Source of the DNA: Sambucus nigra
Lineage: Eukaryota; Streptophyta; Magnoliopsida; Dipsacales; Adoxaceae
Assembly (NCBI GenBank): GCA_949130495.1
Contig: CASBWL010000040.1
Location: forward strand, 2,780,674-2,844,673
Direction: 5' to 3'
Length of the DNA: 64,000 nucleotides
The notes beneath the pieces were generated by a model. The model had not been told where the DNA came from. It saw only the letters and a list, made by a program, of their open reading frames with translations, and did not search any database. The translations under genes and the position numbers were made by a program. Shown in pieces: positions 1 through 12,677 of the stretch (its first letter is position 1; each line of letters starts with the position of its first letter).

Positions 1-586
1 ATGAACCTTTGCCATTGTGCCAATGAGATCGGCTCCTTCGGCGGGACAGATTCACGCCATTGGATAATGGACTCTCGTGTCTTCCCAAAGTACCAGGTCG
101 GCATATTTTTCTTCCACGTCTTGTGTTGCTCCCTCAACTGCTCCAAGACGGAATCGCATAGCTTTGGATCCCGGTTTAATTGTTCCTGTCCAACAAATAC
201 AATATTAGTTGCAAATTAATATAAATATAAATATAAAATGAAATTGAAATCGAAATTGAAATATTCATATTCATAGAAATATAAATATAAATATAAATAT
301 AAATATAAATATAAATATAAATATATTACCTGTAGTGCCACCCAAACAGCTAACTTGAGCTCATATGGTACCTCCTTCCAACTAATGTACCCCGGGCCGA
401 TGATCATCTTTACCAGCTCGAGGGATCTCGCTAATAGCCCCGACTTGTTTTCGATGGGCATCCCTAATTTTCCATATTTGGGGAGACTAGGGGCCGAGGA
501 GCCCTCGTCACTTTCGCTACCACCGAGCCCAGACGACATCATCAAACTAGCATCATCATCCTCGCCTTAATACCTGAAGGAGACAT
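1..586 (-). pseudogene. CACTA-encoded plant transposase (Transposase_24-like), exons 1-2, broken
   Basis: Two exons are visible on the minus strand: exon 1 at 586-330 and exon 2 from 185 past the left edge. Exon 1 ends CTACAG before a GTAATA donor, and exon 2 follows an acceptor GGACAG. The start ATG at 586-584 matches the start of the homologous gene at 50286. A 1-bp deletion near 545, relative to that copy, moves the upstream ATG out of frame. Exon 2 contains the VPPKEPISLA stretch shared with the other copy. The intron is an ATAAAT/TATTTA-rich tract. The family assignment rests on its resemblance to plant En/Spm accessory transposases and on the CACTA context. The protein is probably not made from this copy. 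Confidence 0.65.
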
Positions 587-949
587 TTGCTGTAAAAAAA
601 TGTTATTAGTACATATCAAAATGAATTAAAAGAAGACATGCAAATATGTACAAACCTTATTAAAAAAATGTTGGGAAATCCTTATTCAAAAAATGTGCTC
701 ACTTCTTGGATTCATCAATACAAACCTGGTTTAGTTTGCATTGTTAAAACAAGGTTAATTATGGCTTGTCCTTTTAGAAGATGTTTTCCCCTCGAACATA
801 AACTTGGGGTTACCGACCGTAAAGAGTAATCTCTATTTCGCAAGACTTGTTCGGGATGGAGGGAATAGTTTGAGGTGAGCACCATAATCGGAATCCTTAA
901 GAGTGTATGTAAAGTTATGCAAAAGGAATATTTATTTTTAGGGTTAATA

Positions 950-1150
950 AAATATGTGTCCCTTAAGTTTGGTGGTGGGTCCCTGATGTTTTAATTTTCC
1001 CAATCGAGCCCTCCAATTATCATATTGTTTTAATTTTGTCCAAATTTTAACATAAAATTAACTCCTCTAATGAACTTGGCACATGTCACTCACGTTAGGC
1101 ACCTAATTAAGACTGAACCAACTTTAGGGGACAGTTTTACATAAATCACT
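950..1150. mobile_element. Small MITE-like insertion inside the CACTA
   Basis: The segment has imperfect terminal inverted repeats: TGTCCCTTAAGTTT at 957-970 and AACTTTAGGGGACA at 1120-1133. Its interior is AT-rich and it has no coding capacity. The wording GGGTTAATAAAATATGTGTCCC at the left edge resembles common plant non-autonomous DNA elements. I could not fix a target duplication, so the ends are approximate. Confidence 0.35.
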
Positions 1151-1289
1151 ATCTAATGTAATTTTAATGACATTTTTTCATATTTTAATTTTATTAAAAT
1201 TAAAATAGAGATTTTTTCAAATTTCAAATTCATATTTATAATTAATTAACATCTCTCGGACTATATGGGTATTAAATAATAACAATAAT

Positions 1290-1459
1290 CCCACCCCCTA
1301 CCCCCACTCTGCCCCCACCCCCCTCCCCACACCCACCCACCACACACGAACGCACACACACACAACCCCCCCACCCTGCCCCACCCCCTCCCCACCTCCC
1401 ACCCACCACACACGCACACACACGCACATACACACACACACACACACATACATATATAT

Positions 1460-1499
<40 letters not shown>

Positions 1500-1600
1500 A
1501 TGGGAGAGAGAGAGAGAGAGAGAGAGAGAGTAACCTGAAAGTAGAGAGAGAGAGCAACAGCGTAGAGAGAGAGAGAGAGAGAAAAAAGAGGAGGGAAGAA
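1290..1600. repeat. Compound microsatellite and C-rich tract
   Basis: C-rich and CA-rich tracts at 1290-1455 are followed by CA and TA runs to about 1498, AG repeats at 1501-1530 and further AG repeats to 1582. The corresponding zone of the second CACTA copy (49020-49290) is also GT/G-rich, so this belongs to the element. Reading frames across it are low-complexity artefacts. Confidence 0.9.
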
Positions 1601-1634
1601 CAGCGGGGGAAAAAGAAGGGAAAGGGTTTTTTAC

Positions 1635-1838
1635 TGCGACATTTGTCACGGCCGTGTCACGATCATTGACTGTGACAAAATTATAAGAATTGTGACGGTC
1701 AATGACCGTGACAATACTTTATCACGGCCTTGTCACGGTCAATGACCGTGACACAAAACACGTGTTTTGTATCACGGTCATTGACCATGACAAGGCTAAG
1801 CGCTGGAAGGGTGACAATTTTCCCATTTTAGTGTAGTG
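1635..1838 (-). repeat. CACTA subterminal palindromic repeats and terminal inverted repeat
   Basis: Several copies of a near-palindromic motif occur in both orientations. The motif pairs GTCACGGTC with GACCGTGAC around a central AT or AA. Subterminal arrays of this kind are known binding sites for CACTA accessory transposases, and that is the likely role here. The terminal sequence GTGTAGTG ends at 1838. Confidence 0.8.
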
Positions 1839-3222
<1,384 letters not shown>

Positions 3223-3840
3223 CAACCCCTCGGTCTCTCCATCTCCCACCCCCTGGCGACACCACAGCACAACACCTTCCCTAACGCCTCTCTCTCTCAT
3301 CAACCCCAAAACAAAATTACATATCCAAAATTAAAGCAAGCCTAGAACTCAAATTTGGATTTGAAGGAAGCCCATATAATCCATAACTTGAATTTGGACT
3401 ATTTTGGTTTGGTGGTTTGGATATAGAGGATTTGATTTTGGGTTTTGTTTAGATTTTCAAGTGATGTTTGCATGGAGGGTCGGGTTTGGATTTGAAGGTG
3501 GGTTTGGATCTAGTTTACAGAACTCAGATTTAGATTAGGTGGCTCACATCTAGAGGTAAGCCTGTAAACGGGCGGGTCCGGGTCAGGTCTACCTATATCC
3601 ATATCCTATCTGACCATTTTTTTAGCAGATCTGATCTTATCCGATTGCCTATTGGGTCTAAATAAACTGTTTAGACCTGGACCTATTAAGGACCCGAGAA
3701 CCTAACCTGATACCTGACCCGAATACCCGAATAGCTTAATCTAAAAAATGGACCAAAAAATCCATTTTAAACAAAAATATGTATATAGATTTATATATAC
3801 ATGCTTATATATACATATATTCATGTACCTATGTGTATAT
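3223..3840. other. Unassigned DNA with degenerate GGGTC/GACCC repeats
   Basis: No gene is supported. Positions 3565-3735 contain many variants of GGGTC, ACCCGA and GACCTG, a low-order degenerate repeat often seen in plant intergenic DNA. It is followed by a TATA-rich stretch up to the LTR start at 3841. Confidence 0.5.
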
Positions 3841-5225
3841 TGAAAGGTGGACGAAGCCCCCAAATTTTAAAATTCGTTACATTAATTTCCTTAAATTCGG
3901 AATATGATGGTTCTACACACACAAACCATTTTAAACTACAATTTCTTTTTCAAATTTTCAATTAAATATATCAAATTTTAATTTCTTCAAATTAAAATTA
4001 AACTAAACTAAAAGGGAAAATTAAATTACTTTAACATAAAGTTTCACTTAAACAAATGTGATTTAACCCAAGTCCTAAAATTTACCTAATAATAATTAAT
4101 TCAATTTTCAATATAGGCCAAACAAACTAAACACCAATTTTAACAAATTAAATATGATGACTTAAATTAAATTAAGCTAACACAACCCAAACAATCAATT
4201 AGCACTATATTAAACAAGTGTGATGATTAAACTAATTTTTATCTTGTTTATCCTAGCATGCTTCTAAAGTGATTTTTACAAGATAAAAATAAATACAATC
4301 ACACTATATGGCGATGTATGAGGAAAATCCAAATGGGAATAAACCTCGGACGGCCCTTCCCTAACAAATCAACTAAGTACGGAAATTTTACAAAGACATG
4401 ACAAGAAGACTTACAACACTCAACTCGACTCCTTCAAGCCCTAACGCTTCCTTCGCTCTTCAACCTTTTCCTTGTAGATAATTCCGGAGTCCACCGAAAT
4501 CTTGGAGTCCACCAATGGAGGAATAGCAACCGTCAACCACACATGGTGCCTTTCACCATATGAGAACGCCGCAGCAAACAAAGCACTTCTCCTTTATGGG
4601 GTAGAGAATAGACCCAAACTCTCTTCTTATTAGTGTAGAGAAAACTCGGTGCCAAACAAACTCTCCAAGAAAATTATATATATGAAAGAACTCGGATTTA
4701 AACAAACTTTTGGGTGTGAAAGTGTGTTTTTGAAAATTATTAAGTCATTAATGAAGGACACATAAACATGAACTTTTGTTGGGAGTAATTTTTACTCTCA
4801 AAAGCTTTGGAAATCTCACAAAAGTTACCTCCAAAAATTTATTTCCCGAACTAAGTAAAGCTGGTAGAAAGTTAGTGGAAAAAGTGGGGAAAAACTGGCG
4901 AAATAACTGTTCCCGCTGAAATCTCGTTTGAAGTTCGTTCGTTCGAACGAAACTTCTAACAAGAAAACAGAAATAAATTCTGAAATATTGTTTGAAGTTC
5001 ATTAGAACGAGGTCTTTCGAACGACTTTTCTAACAAGATTTCAGTCCTTAATTGTATATAATTTCGATACGAACGCGTGGGAGCCAGTTTTGTAGTTTTT
5101 TGATTTTTTTTGGATTTGATATGATTTTTCTACGGAAAGGTGTCCGGGAACAAAATCCTTAGGTACTATGAATTCAAAAAAAATTTAACAAACATATACT
5201 AATATCCAAAAATATTTTCCAAGCT

Positions 5226-5228
<3 letters not shown>

Positions 5229-5261
<33 letters not shown>
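5229..5261. repeat. (TA)n microsatellite in the outer LTR
   Basis: An uninterrupted TA dinucleotide run of about 16 units. It lies at the position where related LTRs carry a shorter TATATATA-rich segment. Confidence 0.9.
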
Positions 5262-5263
<2 letters not shown>

Positions 5264-5965
5264 TGCATTCATACCTTTGGAGACTTTGGAATCTGATAGA
5301 AAGACTTTTGCGTATGTATCTTTGTCGTTGCTTGAAAAGTCCTTCTGATCAAAACCTGCTTTTTGATAACTTGCTTTTTGTATGTATATGTCGTTGTTGA
5401 TGAAAGCCAAGTTAGTCAAAAATCCTCAAATACCTACAAAATATAATAACTTCAAGTATAGAGGTAAGTAAGGGTATCAATCCACTTTCTAGGGGGTAAA
5501 GTAAATGGAACAAATTCACATGTAATTCACTTTTTATTTTCTTTTTGTTCTTTTTCACTTTTCTATTTTTTTTTAGCTTTTTCAATATTAAAACAATAGG
5601 GTGAGGTGAGGTCTAAACTAAATTAAACTAAAGTGTGAGATGAAAATAACTAACTAGAAATTCACTAAAATGGAAATTAAAGTCTAAACTAAAAATAAGA
5701 GATAAAGTGAGGTAAATAATTGTGAGAACAATCAAGGAGTGGGATTACACCACAAATTTTAATTATTCTAATTAATTAATTTAATTATTTGAATTCTTTC
5801 AAATTAATATTAAAATTACAAGCCAACTCTCGTTGCAAGTGTAATTAGAATAGTAGTCTTTTTTAAAGTTAAAATTAACACCCCACAACTTTAGAAAATT
5901 AGATCTACACTCCTTTTAATTAATCACCCGTCAGGATCGATCAAATAGAATTTATGTCAATCTTA

Positions 5966-8840
5966 TGTAATAACCCTCTCTTCTGATAGCCCATTTCATA
6001 TTTATTTATGCTGTGTAATAATTAATTATAAAATAGTAGATGTTGAGTAAATATTAATTTGTTACGTCCAGGTCAATATTTACTAAAATGTTGTATAGTT
6101 ACCCCGTGAGTAGATAAAATGTTCATGTGGTAATTTATAATGTCATAAGGATTTAAAATGACATTTTGGGTTATTATGAAACCGGAAGTAAAAGGAGTTA
6201 TATAATTTCCAAATGATAATTTGGATAGTGTAGTTAGTCCCGGTAGGTGTGAGACAGTCAAAATAAGTGCCACATTATATTTTGGCATTTCGGGCACTTT
6301 TGACTGGTTTTGGCTTAAATAGTGATATCACGTATTATTTTATCGCGCATGAGTTATTAGAGTTTGGAATTTTAGACTTATGGCCCGATTTAGTCTTGCT
6401 AAGACTTACTATTCCTTTTATGCCCCAAATTGTTAACTTAGAGAGAAAGAGAGAGGAAGAAAGCTTTGGAGAAAGAGAGAGATTGAAGATTTGGAGTTTG
6501 TTCTTGCTTTCATCTTCATCAAATCAGATTCTCACACTTGAGGCAAGTAATCTACTTGCAAATTTATGATTTAAGTAGAATAATTAGTCTTGATATTTAT
6601 GAATTTGTTATGATTTAGAATTGTTAGGGTTTTGATTGGATTTTTGGTTATTAACCACTAAAAATGGATTTGGATGATAAATGATGTTTAGGGTTGGTAG
6701 TTAGATGTATTTAGGAGGTAGAAATTGCAGCAAATGATTTCGTTTGGGCTTGGTTTTGGAGTTGGTTAAATTTGGAGTTCAAGACTCCATAGCCATTCTT
6801 GGCCATTCCGCAGGGGCGAATCGATTCGGCCCCTTGGGCGAATCGATTCGCATAGATGCAGAGTCCCAGGTCTTGTTGTTTGAATCGATTCGGATTAAGA
6901 CCTAATCGATTCGGCATTTGCAGAAACCAAATTTTGTTGTCCGAACCGATTCGCTTTCAGAGCGAATCGATTCGCTGGGGCGAATCGATTCGTCCCTTAG
7001 GGCGAATCGATTCGGTTCCAGCAGATTTTGGGGGTCTTTTTCTTTTAATTTTCCTCCTTATTCTTTAGGATTAGGACCTAGGAAACTTCTTTAAAGAAGT
7101 AAACTTAGAGTCCTAGAGTAGCTATGGAGTTTGGTCGTTACCCTGGACTAGAAATGGGTTCATCTGGGGTTTATTTCGGGGAGGTCTAAAGTAATGTTAA
7201 GGCATTACTTCTTTTATTCAAACTCTTAGAAGTTTGGAAGTTAAATACCCTAACTTGGAGACTAGAAGGGCTTGTCAAGTTACATAGACCTTGGAGATTT
7301 GTAGGATCATAATCATCATTTGGAGATTTAATCGGGATTTGTAATTTGAGGAATATATGATAATATTCGATGGGAATTAGGTTCGCATAAAATGAACCCC
7401 TAGGTGTTTAATGATAATAAGTTCAACTAGAACGAACCCCGTTGTTAAATGATGTTAGGTTTAATAAAAAGAACCAATCTCATGATTAATGGAAATGGAT
7501 TTTGATAATGAAAATGATGGTAAAATGTAAAAGTTAATTTACTGTTACACACCTCTCTAAATGACATCATAAGGGAAGTTCGCTCATGAGGTGAAGCCCC
7601 CTGGCTAATGAATGCAGGGTGGATATAGTCCTAGGCCATGGGAGCGCTTATTGTTATATTTTTCTGCGATGGGTAGGAGATTCCGGGTGTGGTCTTGACT
7701 ACCCCGCAGGCTCATGGCCGCTTCCCGACGTGTTCCGATAGGTGCCCAGGTTGTCTTATGTTAGGCCCTGGAAGATGATGGTCATTTAGGGGCGCGCACA
7801 GTGGGGAAACCCGGACGGGCGGTCTTAGATATCGTTATATGTATATGAATATAACTATATTTTCATCAAGTTGGACTTGATGGTTGATAAACGCCATAAA
7901 GAGCGTATGAAATGCCATAAAGAGCATAAATATATGTGCTAGGAAGAGCACGGGAATAATATATGTGCCATAAAGAGCACTTGATGTAAATGACATTCCT
8001 AATAAGGAATGGAAAGATAATATGGGAAGTTTTAATTAATGAATTGAAATTATAACTTCTTGACTTAACCGAATAAATGGTTTTATTCCTAATAAGGAAT
8101 GTCTGAAGGAAATGGAAATGGTATATTTAAGAAAGGGTTTCGAATTAAAGTGCTTTACTTTCAATTCTTGTTTGTTATTGCAGATAGCATGTCTTATTAT
8201 CATCCTCATTATTTATGTATAACTGTTCATATCTATCCTGTTTTTTATTCTTCTAGAAATCACATAGAACCCGGCCCTGACCGGTTTACTTTCCTTGTTG
8301 TATATATATCATTGTATCCGCTCAGGTGCTCCACCGCAAGGACGCCCGACTTGACTTTCCCACGTTCCCTACACTTTCGACGAGCTGTAAGATTTTGCGG
8401 GTTATTACAGGACGTTGTATTAGACGCTTTCATTCTTGTTATTCTAGATACGATCGGGTCTTGTCGCCCGGGCGTGTGGCCCAAACATTTGTATTTGATT
8501 AATGAATGTACTAGGTAAGATATTTTATATTGTTGTACATTGTCTTATGTAGCTGTGGACCGACAGCTTATTCGGTCCATTTGTGTACATTCGTTTTAGT
8601 TGTATTATATATTATCTTTTGGAATTCCACTTGCTCGTCAGATTGGGTTGTTAGTTTAAATTTTCATAACCGCATTTTTAAAATTTTATACTTTTTGGCA
8701 ACCCGTTTTCTGATTTATTGGGTGGTTTTCCCGTATACTCAGTTTATATTTGTGATGCTGCGAACGATATCCATCTATGATTCCTGTTACATTTGAGTAT
8801 CGGGCTGGCCACCCCTTATCTCGGATTGCGGGTTGTCACA
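5966..8840 (+). repeat. 5' LTR of the Gypsy element
   Basis: This 2,875-bp direct repeat is matched by the 3' LTR once the nested Copia element is removed (about 2,854 bp). The difference is mostly one 21-bp deletion in the palindrome array. It holds the uninterrupted site, near 6638-6642, that in the 3' LTR was hit by the Copia insertion. The short reading frames at 6267, 8099 and 8530 recur in the other LTR because the DNA is repeated, not because they encode proteins. Confidence 0.93.
6816..7014. promoter_or_regulatory. Array of CGAATCGATTCG palindromes in the Gypsy LTR
   Basis: Eight copies or close variants of the 12-nt palindrome CGAATCGATTCG lie within 200 bp, near 6818, 6839, 6881, 6903, 6942, 6963, 6981 and 7003. 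Spacers are short and often carry runs of G or C. The array sits about 30-36% into the LTR. Binding of a host factor or dense CpG methylation are possible roles, but neither is shown by the sequence. Confidence 0.85.
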
Positions 8841-8842
8841 GA

Positions 8843-8855
8843 TGGTATCAGAGCA
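8843..8855 (+). other. Primer-binding site (initiator-Met tRNA)
   Basis: TGGTATCAGAGCA lies two bases after the 5' LTR end. It is complementary to the 3' end of plant initiator-methionine tRNA, the usual primer of this class. Confidence 0.93.
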
Positions 8856-9018
8856 TCAGGTTCTAGAGTACTAGGATCTGTGTGGACTTGTCTCGTTCTA
8901 CCGTAGCGTTCTTTGATGTAGGGCCTAATGCTAGGACTTCTTGTTGCTTATGTTTGCGATCTTCTGCAAGATAGATTGTTTTAACTAGCATTCTAATACT
9001 ATTGTTCTTCCATCTCAG

Positions 9019-10170
9019 ATGTCGTCTAAGAGAGGTCGCCCAGCGAGACGTATTAAGGTCGTAGAAAAGGAAGTAGGTCCTCCACCGCCACTACAAGGGA
9101 CGGTTAATGTTGCGGATGTAGCAAGCATAGTGGCTGGAGCGGTTAATGCCGCCATGACCGTAGTGATCCAACAATTGCCATGGGCTCCAGGTGTTCAAGC
9201 TCCTACGGGACTTACTCCGTGGGAAAGGGTTAGGGAGTCCTTTCTAAAGGGCAATCCCCCGGAATTCGAGGGAGGTGCGGATGTTATTAAATCCAATCAA
9301 TGGAAGAAAAACATGCAACGCCACCTTCGAATGATAGAATGCAGTGAGGATAAGAAACAAGTCCTTACCACCTTTAAGCTTGTCGGATCTGCGTTACACT
9401 GGTGGGAGACGATGACCACCCCAGAGCAAAGAGACACCATGTCAATCACTGAGTTCTGGGCTTTGTTTGATCTTCAGTATTTTCCTCCCGCTGTTCAGAG
9501 GGAGATGAAGAAGAAATTGCAAGATGTGGAGCAAGGGGAGAGGTCTGTAGCGGAGTATGAAGAGGAGTTCACCCGGTTAGCAAGTTTTGTACTAGATGAG
9601 GTGACTCCGGAAGAGAGGAAGATCTCGAAGTTTATGGGAGGTCTAAACTAGAGAATCAGAAAACACTTACTGGGTAACCTAGCTTTCCAGACTTTTGGCG
9701 AGGTTATGAACGCAGCCTTACTCCATTGCCAGGAGCATCGAGTATTTATGCAGGGTAACAAGAAAGCTACTGAGATGAGGCAAGTAGGGAAGCCTGGTGG
9801 GTTTTCTGCGAGTGGCAATAATAGGCACGGACAAGGTGCTTTACATCAGGCGGATCGGGGTGGCCCTGGAGGTAGAGGTTGTCCGGGCCGAGGCCTTTCC
9901 CAGTTTAGGAATATTGGAGGTCGAGGTCGGGAGGACATGAAGGGACGGTGCTTCCAATGTGGGGAGGCAGGTCATTACAAGAAGGAGTGTCCTCAGATGA
10001 TTGGGGGTCAGTTTCCTCAGGCTCCGCAGCAGCCATGTGTTCAGTTTCCACCTCCGGTACCTATTACCGTTGTTCCTCCGTGGCAGGGGCAACTACAGTA
10101 TGGACGCGTTTGTCATGATCGGGAGGCTATGCTTCCTCCAGCCCTGCCGGCACCGCCCGTTATTGAGGGT
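9019..10170 (+). pseudogene. gag: Gypsy gag (capsid and zinc knuckle), interrupted
   Basis: The frame opens at ATG 9019, 164 bp after the PBS. It encodes a basic N-terminus, then a Retrotrans_gag capsid domain with the typical LVGSALHWWE and FWALFDLQYFPP segments. A TAG at 9649-9651 stops it after 210 residues. The same frame resumes at once and continues through the C-terminal capsid part and an RG-rich linker. It reaches a zinc knuckle C-x2-C-x4-H-x4-C at about 9949-9990. The stop could be a single mutation in an otherwise complete gag of about 380 residues. The capsid would assemble the virus-like particle in the cytoplasm. Confidence 0.88.
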
Positions 10171-10415
10171 AAGTTTTTCTCAGAGATTCGTAAATTATAT
10201 GTTATTCGATGCGGGTGTTACGCGCTCATTTGTTTTACGAGCTCTTCTCAGATTACAGATTTCATTATATCTGCTGAGAGTATTTTCATTAGTATCGAGT
10301 TCTATGGGTAATGGTTCGCTCATTTCTTTTGTCTGTATGTATGTAGGAATTTATCTTATTAATTTGTGCTTGAGGCCGATTTACTCGTCCTTAACATGGT
10401 CGAGTATGATGTGAT
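10170..10415 (+). pseudogene. Aspartic protease fragment of Gypsy pol
   Basis: In a frame shifted from gag, positions 10202-10216 read LFDAG, followed by VTRSF. This corresponds to the LFD-(S/A)-G-A-T-H-S-F active-site segment of plant Gypsy proteases. His and Ala of the usual ATHSF are changed. No complete protease domain follows. Confidence 0.6.
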
Positions 10416-10429
10416 ATTGGTATGTGATT

Positions 10430-11190
10430 GCTATGCCTTATCTCCACGACCAACAAGTTGAGTGGTAGCGTATTGGAGGGGTTCCTTGTCTGGATTCCGC
10501 TTCTGCGGGACGCTCCACGCGCGAACCTTAACGACGTTGGGAGTGGGGATATACCATCTTTCCTTTCTTTTATCTTATGTGTATTACGCTCTATCTCCAT
10601 GATCAACTAGTTAAGTAGGCATGTGATGGAGGGGTTCCTTGTTTGTATTTCGCTTTGCGAGACACTCCGCCGCATGAACACTTAACGATGTTGTGAGTGA
10701 AGATATGCTATTCTTCCCTTTTATTATTTTTTGTTTTATTAAATTATTGTCGGAAGTGGGATTGGAAAGTTTAGCCGAGAATCACGTACAAGGGTGATTG
10801 ATGGCTATTAAAGTGTGACATAGGATCACTGCATATAGTTCTCTCCTCTGATCGATATGAGGGAGACCGAGGTACGAAGTCGAATTGAGACTTCGGGTTA
10901 TGCCTTTATAGAAGGCTACTTAATGAGATGTATATATGTTTTAGGGCATATAACCCTAGGGTTTCACGAAGAGTGAACGTTGGGTTGTTAAATTTTTTAG
11001 TTATTTAATTGTTAGTGTGTAGATGTAGAATCTTTTCGGTCCCGAACATGTGTCTTAGACCTGTACCCCTCGATGACTGACAACGCGAGGTAGTAGTGTA
11101 ATGGGAGGGTTCCTTGTTTGGATTTCGCTTCGGCGAGACGTCCCACGCACGAAACCGAGCAAATGTCGGTAGTTGAGAAAGGTCTTGGGC
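10430..11190. repeat. Three degenerate copies of a ~110-bp unit within the Gypsy internal region
   Basis: Near-copies start around 10440, 10590 and 11080. They share GGGGTTCCTTGT, a TTCGCTT segment, a GCGAGAC-like segment and a CACGCxxGAA segment. None is coding. They lie where reverse transcriptase would be expected in a complete element. Confidence 0.6.
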
Positions 11191-11919
11191 ACTAGGGATA
11201 TACTTAGCATTAGGTGTATACGACTTAGATAGGGTATAGGTAGATAGACTTTAGGATTGTTTGGATGTAGGGTCTTTAGGTATGGGACGTAAGTTTAGGA
11301 AGGTCGTTGGGAGTTGACCATGACTAAGTCATGCGTAACCTCTAGAAAGGGATTGGTTCCATGTTATGAGAAGTGGGTGGATTTTGAGAAGTTGGTAGTT
11401 GAGGCCGAAAGAGATGAGGCCTCTCATAGTAGAGTGTTACAAAGGTAACGAAGGGGTGAATTGATTCGCACCCCTGAGCCATGTAGTTAAGCTCGAAGGT
11501 AGATTCCATTAGCAAGTCTCTGCCATGACGGGGAGTGATAATACTGGAGTATCGATTTATTGTTGATGCGCCTCACAAGTTTAAACTTGTGAGAAGTATT
11601 ATCCCCTATTTAAGTTGAAGTCCATCTTGGGGGTGATCGCTGTGTAGGGAGAGAGATGCTACTTTCTGGGCAGAATTTCGTCTTTCGGGCGAACAACATT
11701 TCATTGCGAGATGTCGCAGGAGGAAACAAGGGCGGTTAAAACCATAAATAAGATGCTGATTTAGGAAACAGAACTCTGCTCTTTTGGCATTGAGGGTGGG
11801 GTGCCCTTGATTATAGTCCTGACGAGAATAAGACTTCCGTTTCGACTTCCGTTTCTCATTCTTGGCAAGTTTCTAAGAAGTCATGGGAATCGAATTATGG
11901 TTAATCACTTCTTGTCATT

Positions 11920-12660
11920 TTTCCAGATGGCCAGACCAATAGAATAAACCATATGTTGGGGCATATACTCCTTATATGCGTTCTTAACTTTAAGAGTAGT
12001 TGGGAACAATGTTTTCCACTCGTTGAATTCGCTTATAAGAATTTGTGTCGATTCACTATTAGGACGGCGCTTTAGAAGAAGCCTTGTATGGTAGGCCTTG
12101 TTGATTCCCCGCTTGTTGGTTAGAAGTGCGAGATGATGAGTCTCTCGTATAACCAAGACCGATGAAAGAGCTCAGTCGATGCGAGAAGAAGGCATCTGGA
12201 GTTTGAAGTCATTAGACCAAATGTTGTGGTGAGTATCGCCTGTGAAGGGCATTATGCGTTTCGAGGAGAAAAGGAAAACTTTCACCGCATGATGTAGTAC
12301 CTTTCCTAGAAATGTCGCGGTGGGTTCGGTAAACTATTCGCTCGCTTTATCGAAACATTTTGCGGCAAGTTCATAATTTGTTCTTTGTCTCTCATGCAAG
12401 GGAGTACGAGAGATACGACGGTGCCTTTAGGCACATTCCCTTCGAAGTAGATGCAACTTGACGGTTCTTATTAGAAGTAGACGGTTGCTATCTTAGAGCG
12501 TAGAGTTACGTTTGGGATCGCCGGTAGTACCTTGGGGGATGAGTTCTATATATTCAGCAGAGTGTCGAGAAATCGACATAGGGGCGCGAGGATGACTTGC
12601 GGGAATAGTATCCGCACTTCTTCTTGCGACGTATATCCGAATTTTGGGGGCAAAATTCCC
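11920..12660 (+). pseudogene. Integrase C-terminal remnant of Gypsy pol
   Basis: The plus-strand translation around 11926-12060 reads DGQTNR, then VLNFKSSWEQ and PLVEFAYKN. These match the end of the plant Gypsy integrase core (SDGQTER...NFKGSWDQ...LVEFAYNN). Downstream, a frame-disrupted tail to about 12660 ends in the CCGAATTTTGGGGGCAAAATTCC segment usual before the polypurine tract. Several stops and shifts are present. The catalytic DDE residues upstream are missing. Confidence 0.7.
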
Positions 12661-12662
12661 TC

Positions 12663-12677
12663 TTAAGGGGGGGAGTA
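12663..12677 (+). other. Polypurine tract of the Gypsy element
   Basis: TTAAGGGGGGGAGTA lies directly before the 3' LTR start TGTAATAACC at 12678. It is the plus-strand primer for reverse transcription. Confidence 0.88.

Larger units (their letters stand above)
1..1838 (-). mobile_element. CACTA (En/Spm-like) transposon, partial
   Basis: The element runs leftward from its terminus at 1838, where the minus strand begins CACTACACTAAAATGGG. It continues past the left edge of the window. Inside the terminus lie subterminal repeats built on GTCACGGTC/GACCGTGAC, then microsatellites, then transposase exons. The same order is seen in the complete CACTA at 48701-52484, so the two are copies of one family. 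The other end and the 3-bp target duplication are outside the window. Confidence 0.85.

Noticed and set aside
1261..1649. Reading frames of 98 and 125 residues
   Set aside because: They are translations of CA, TA and AG microsatellites with Val-Cys, Tyr-Ile and Leu-Ser repeats.
6816..7014. CRISPR-like appearance of evenly repeated motifs
   Set aside because: Units are 12-nt palindromes with irregular short spacers inside a plant LTR, and there are no cas genes.
8099..8518. 139-residue frame, repeated with few changes at 21643-22062
   Set aside because: It is conserved because both copies lie in the two LTRs of one element. It has no known domain and changes are not biased to silent sites by eye.
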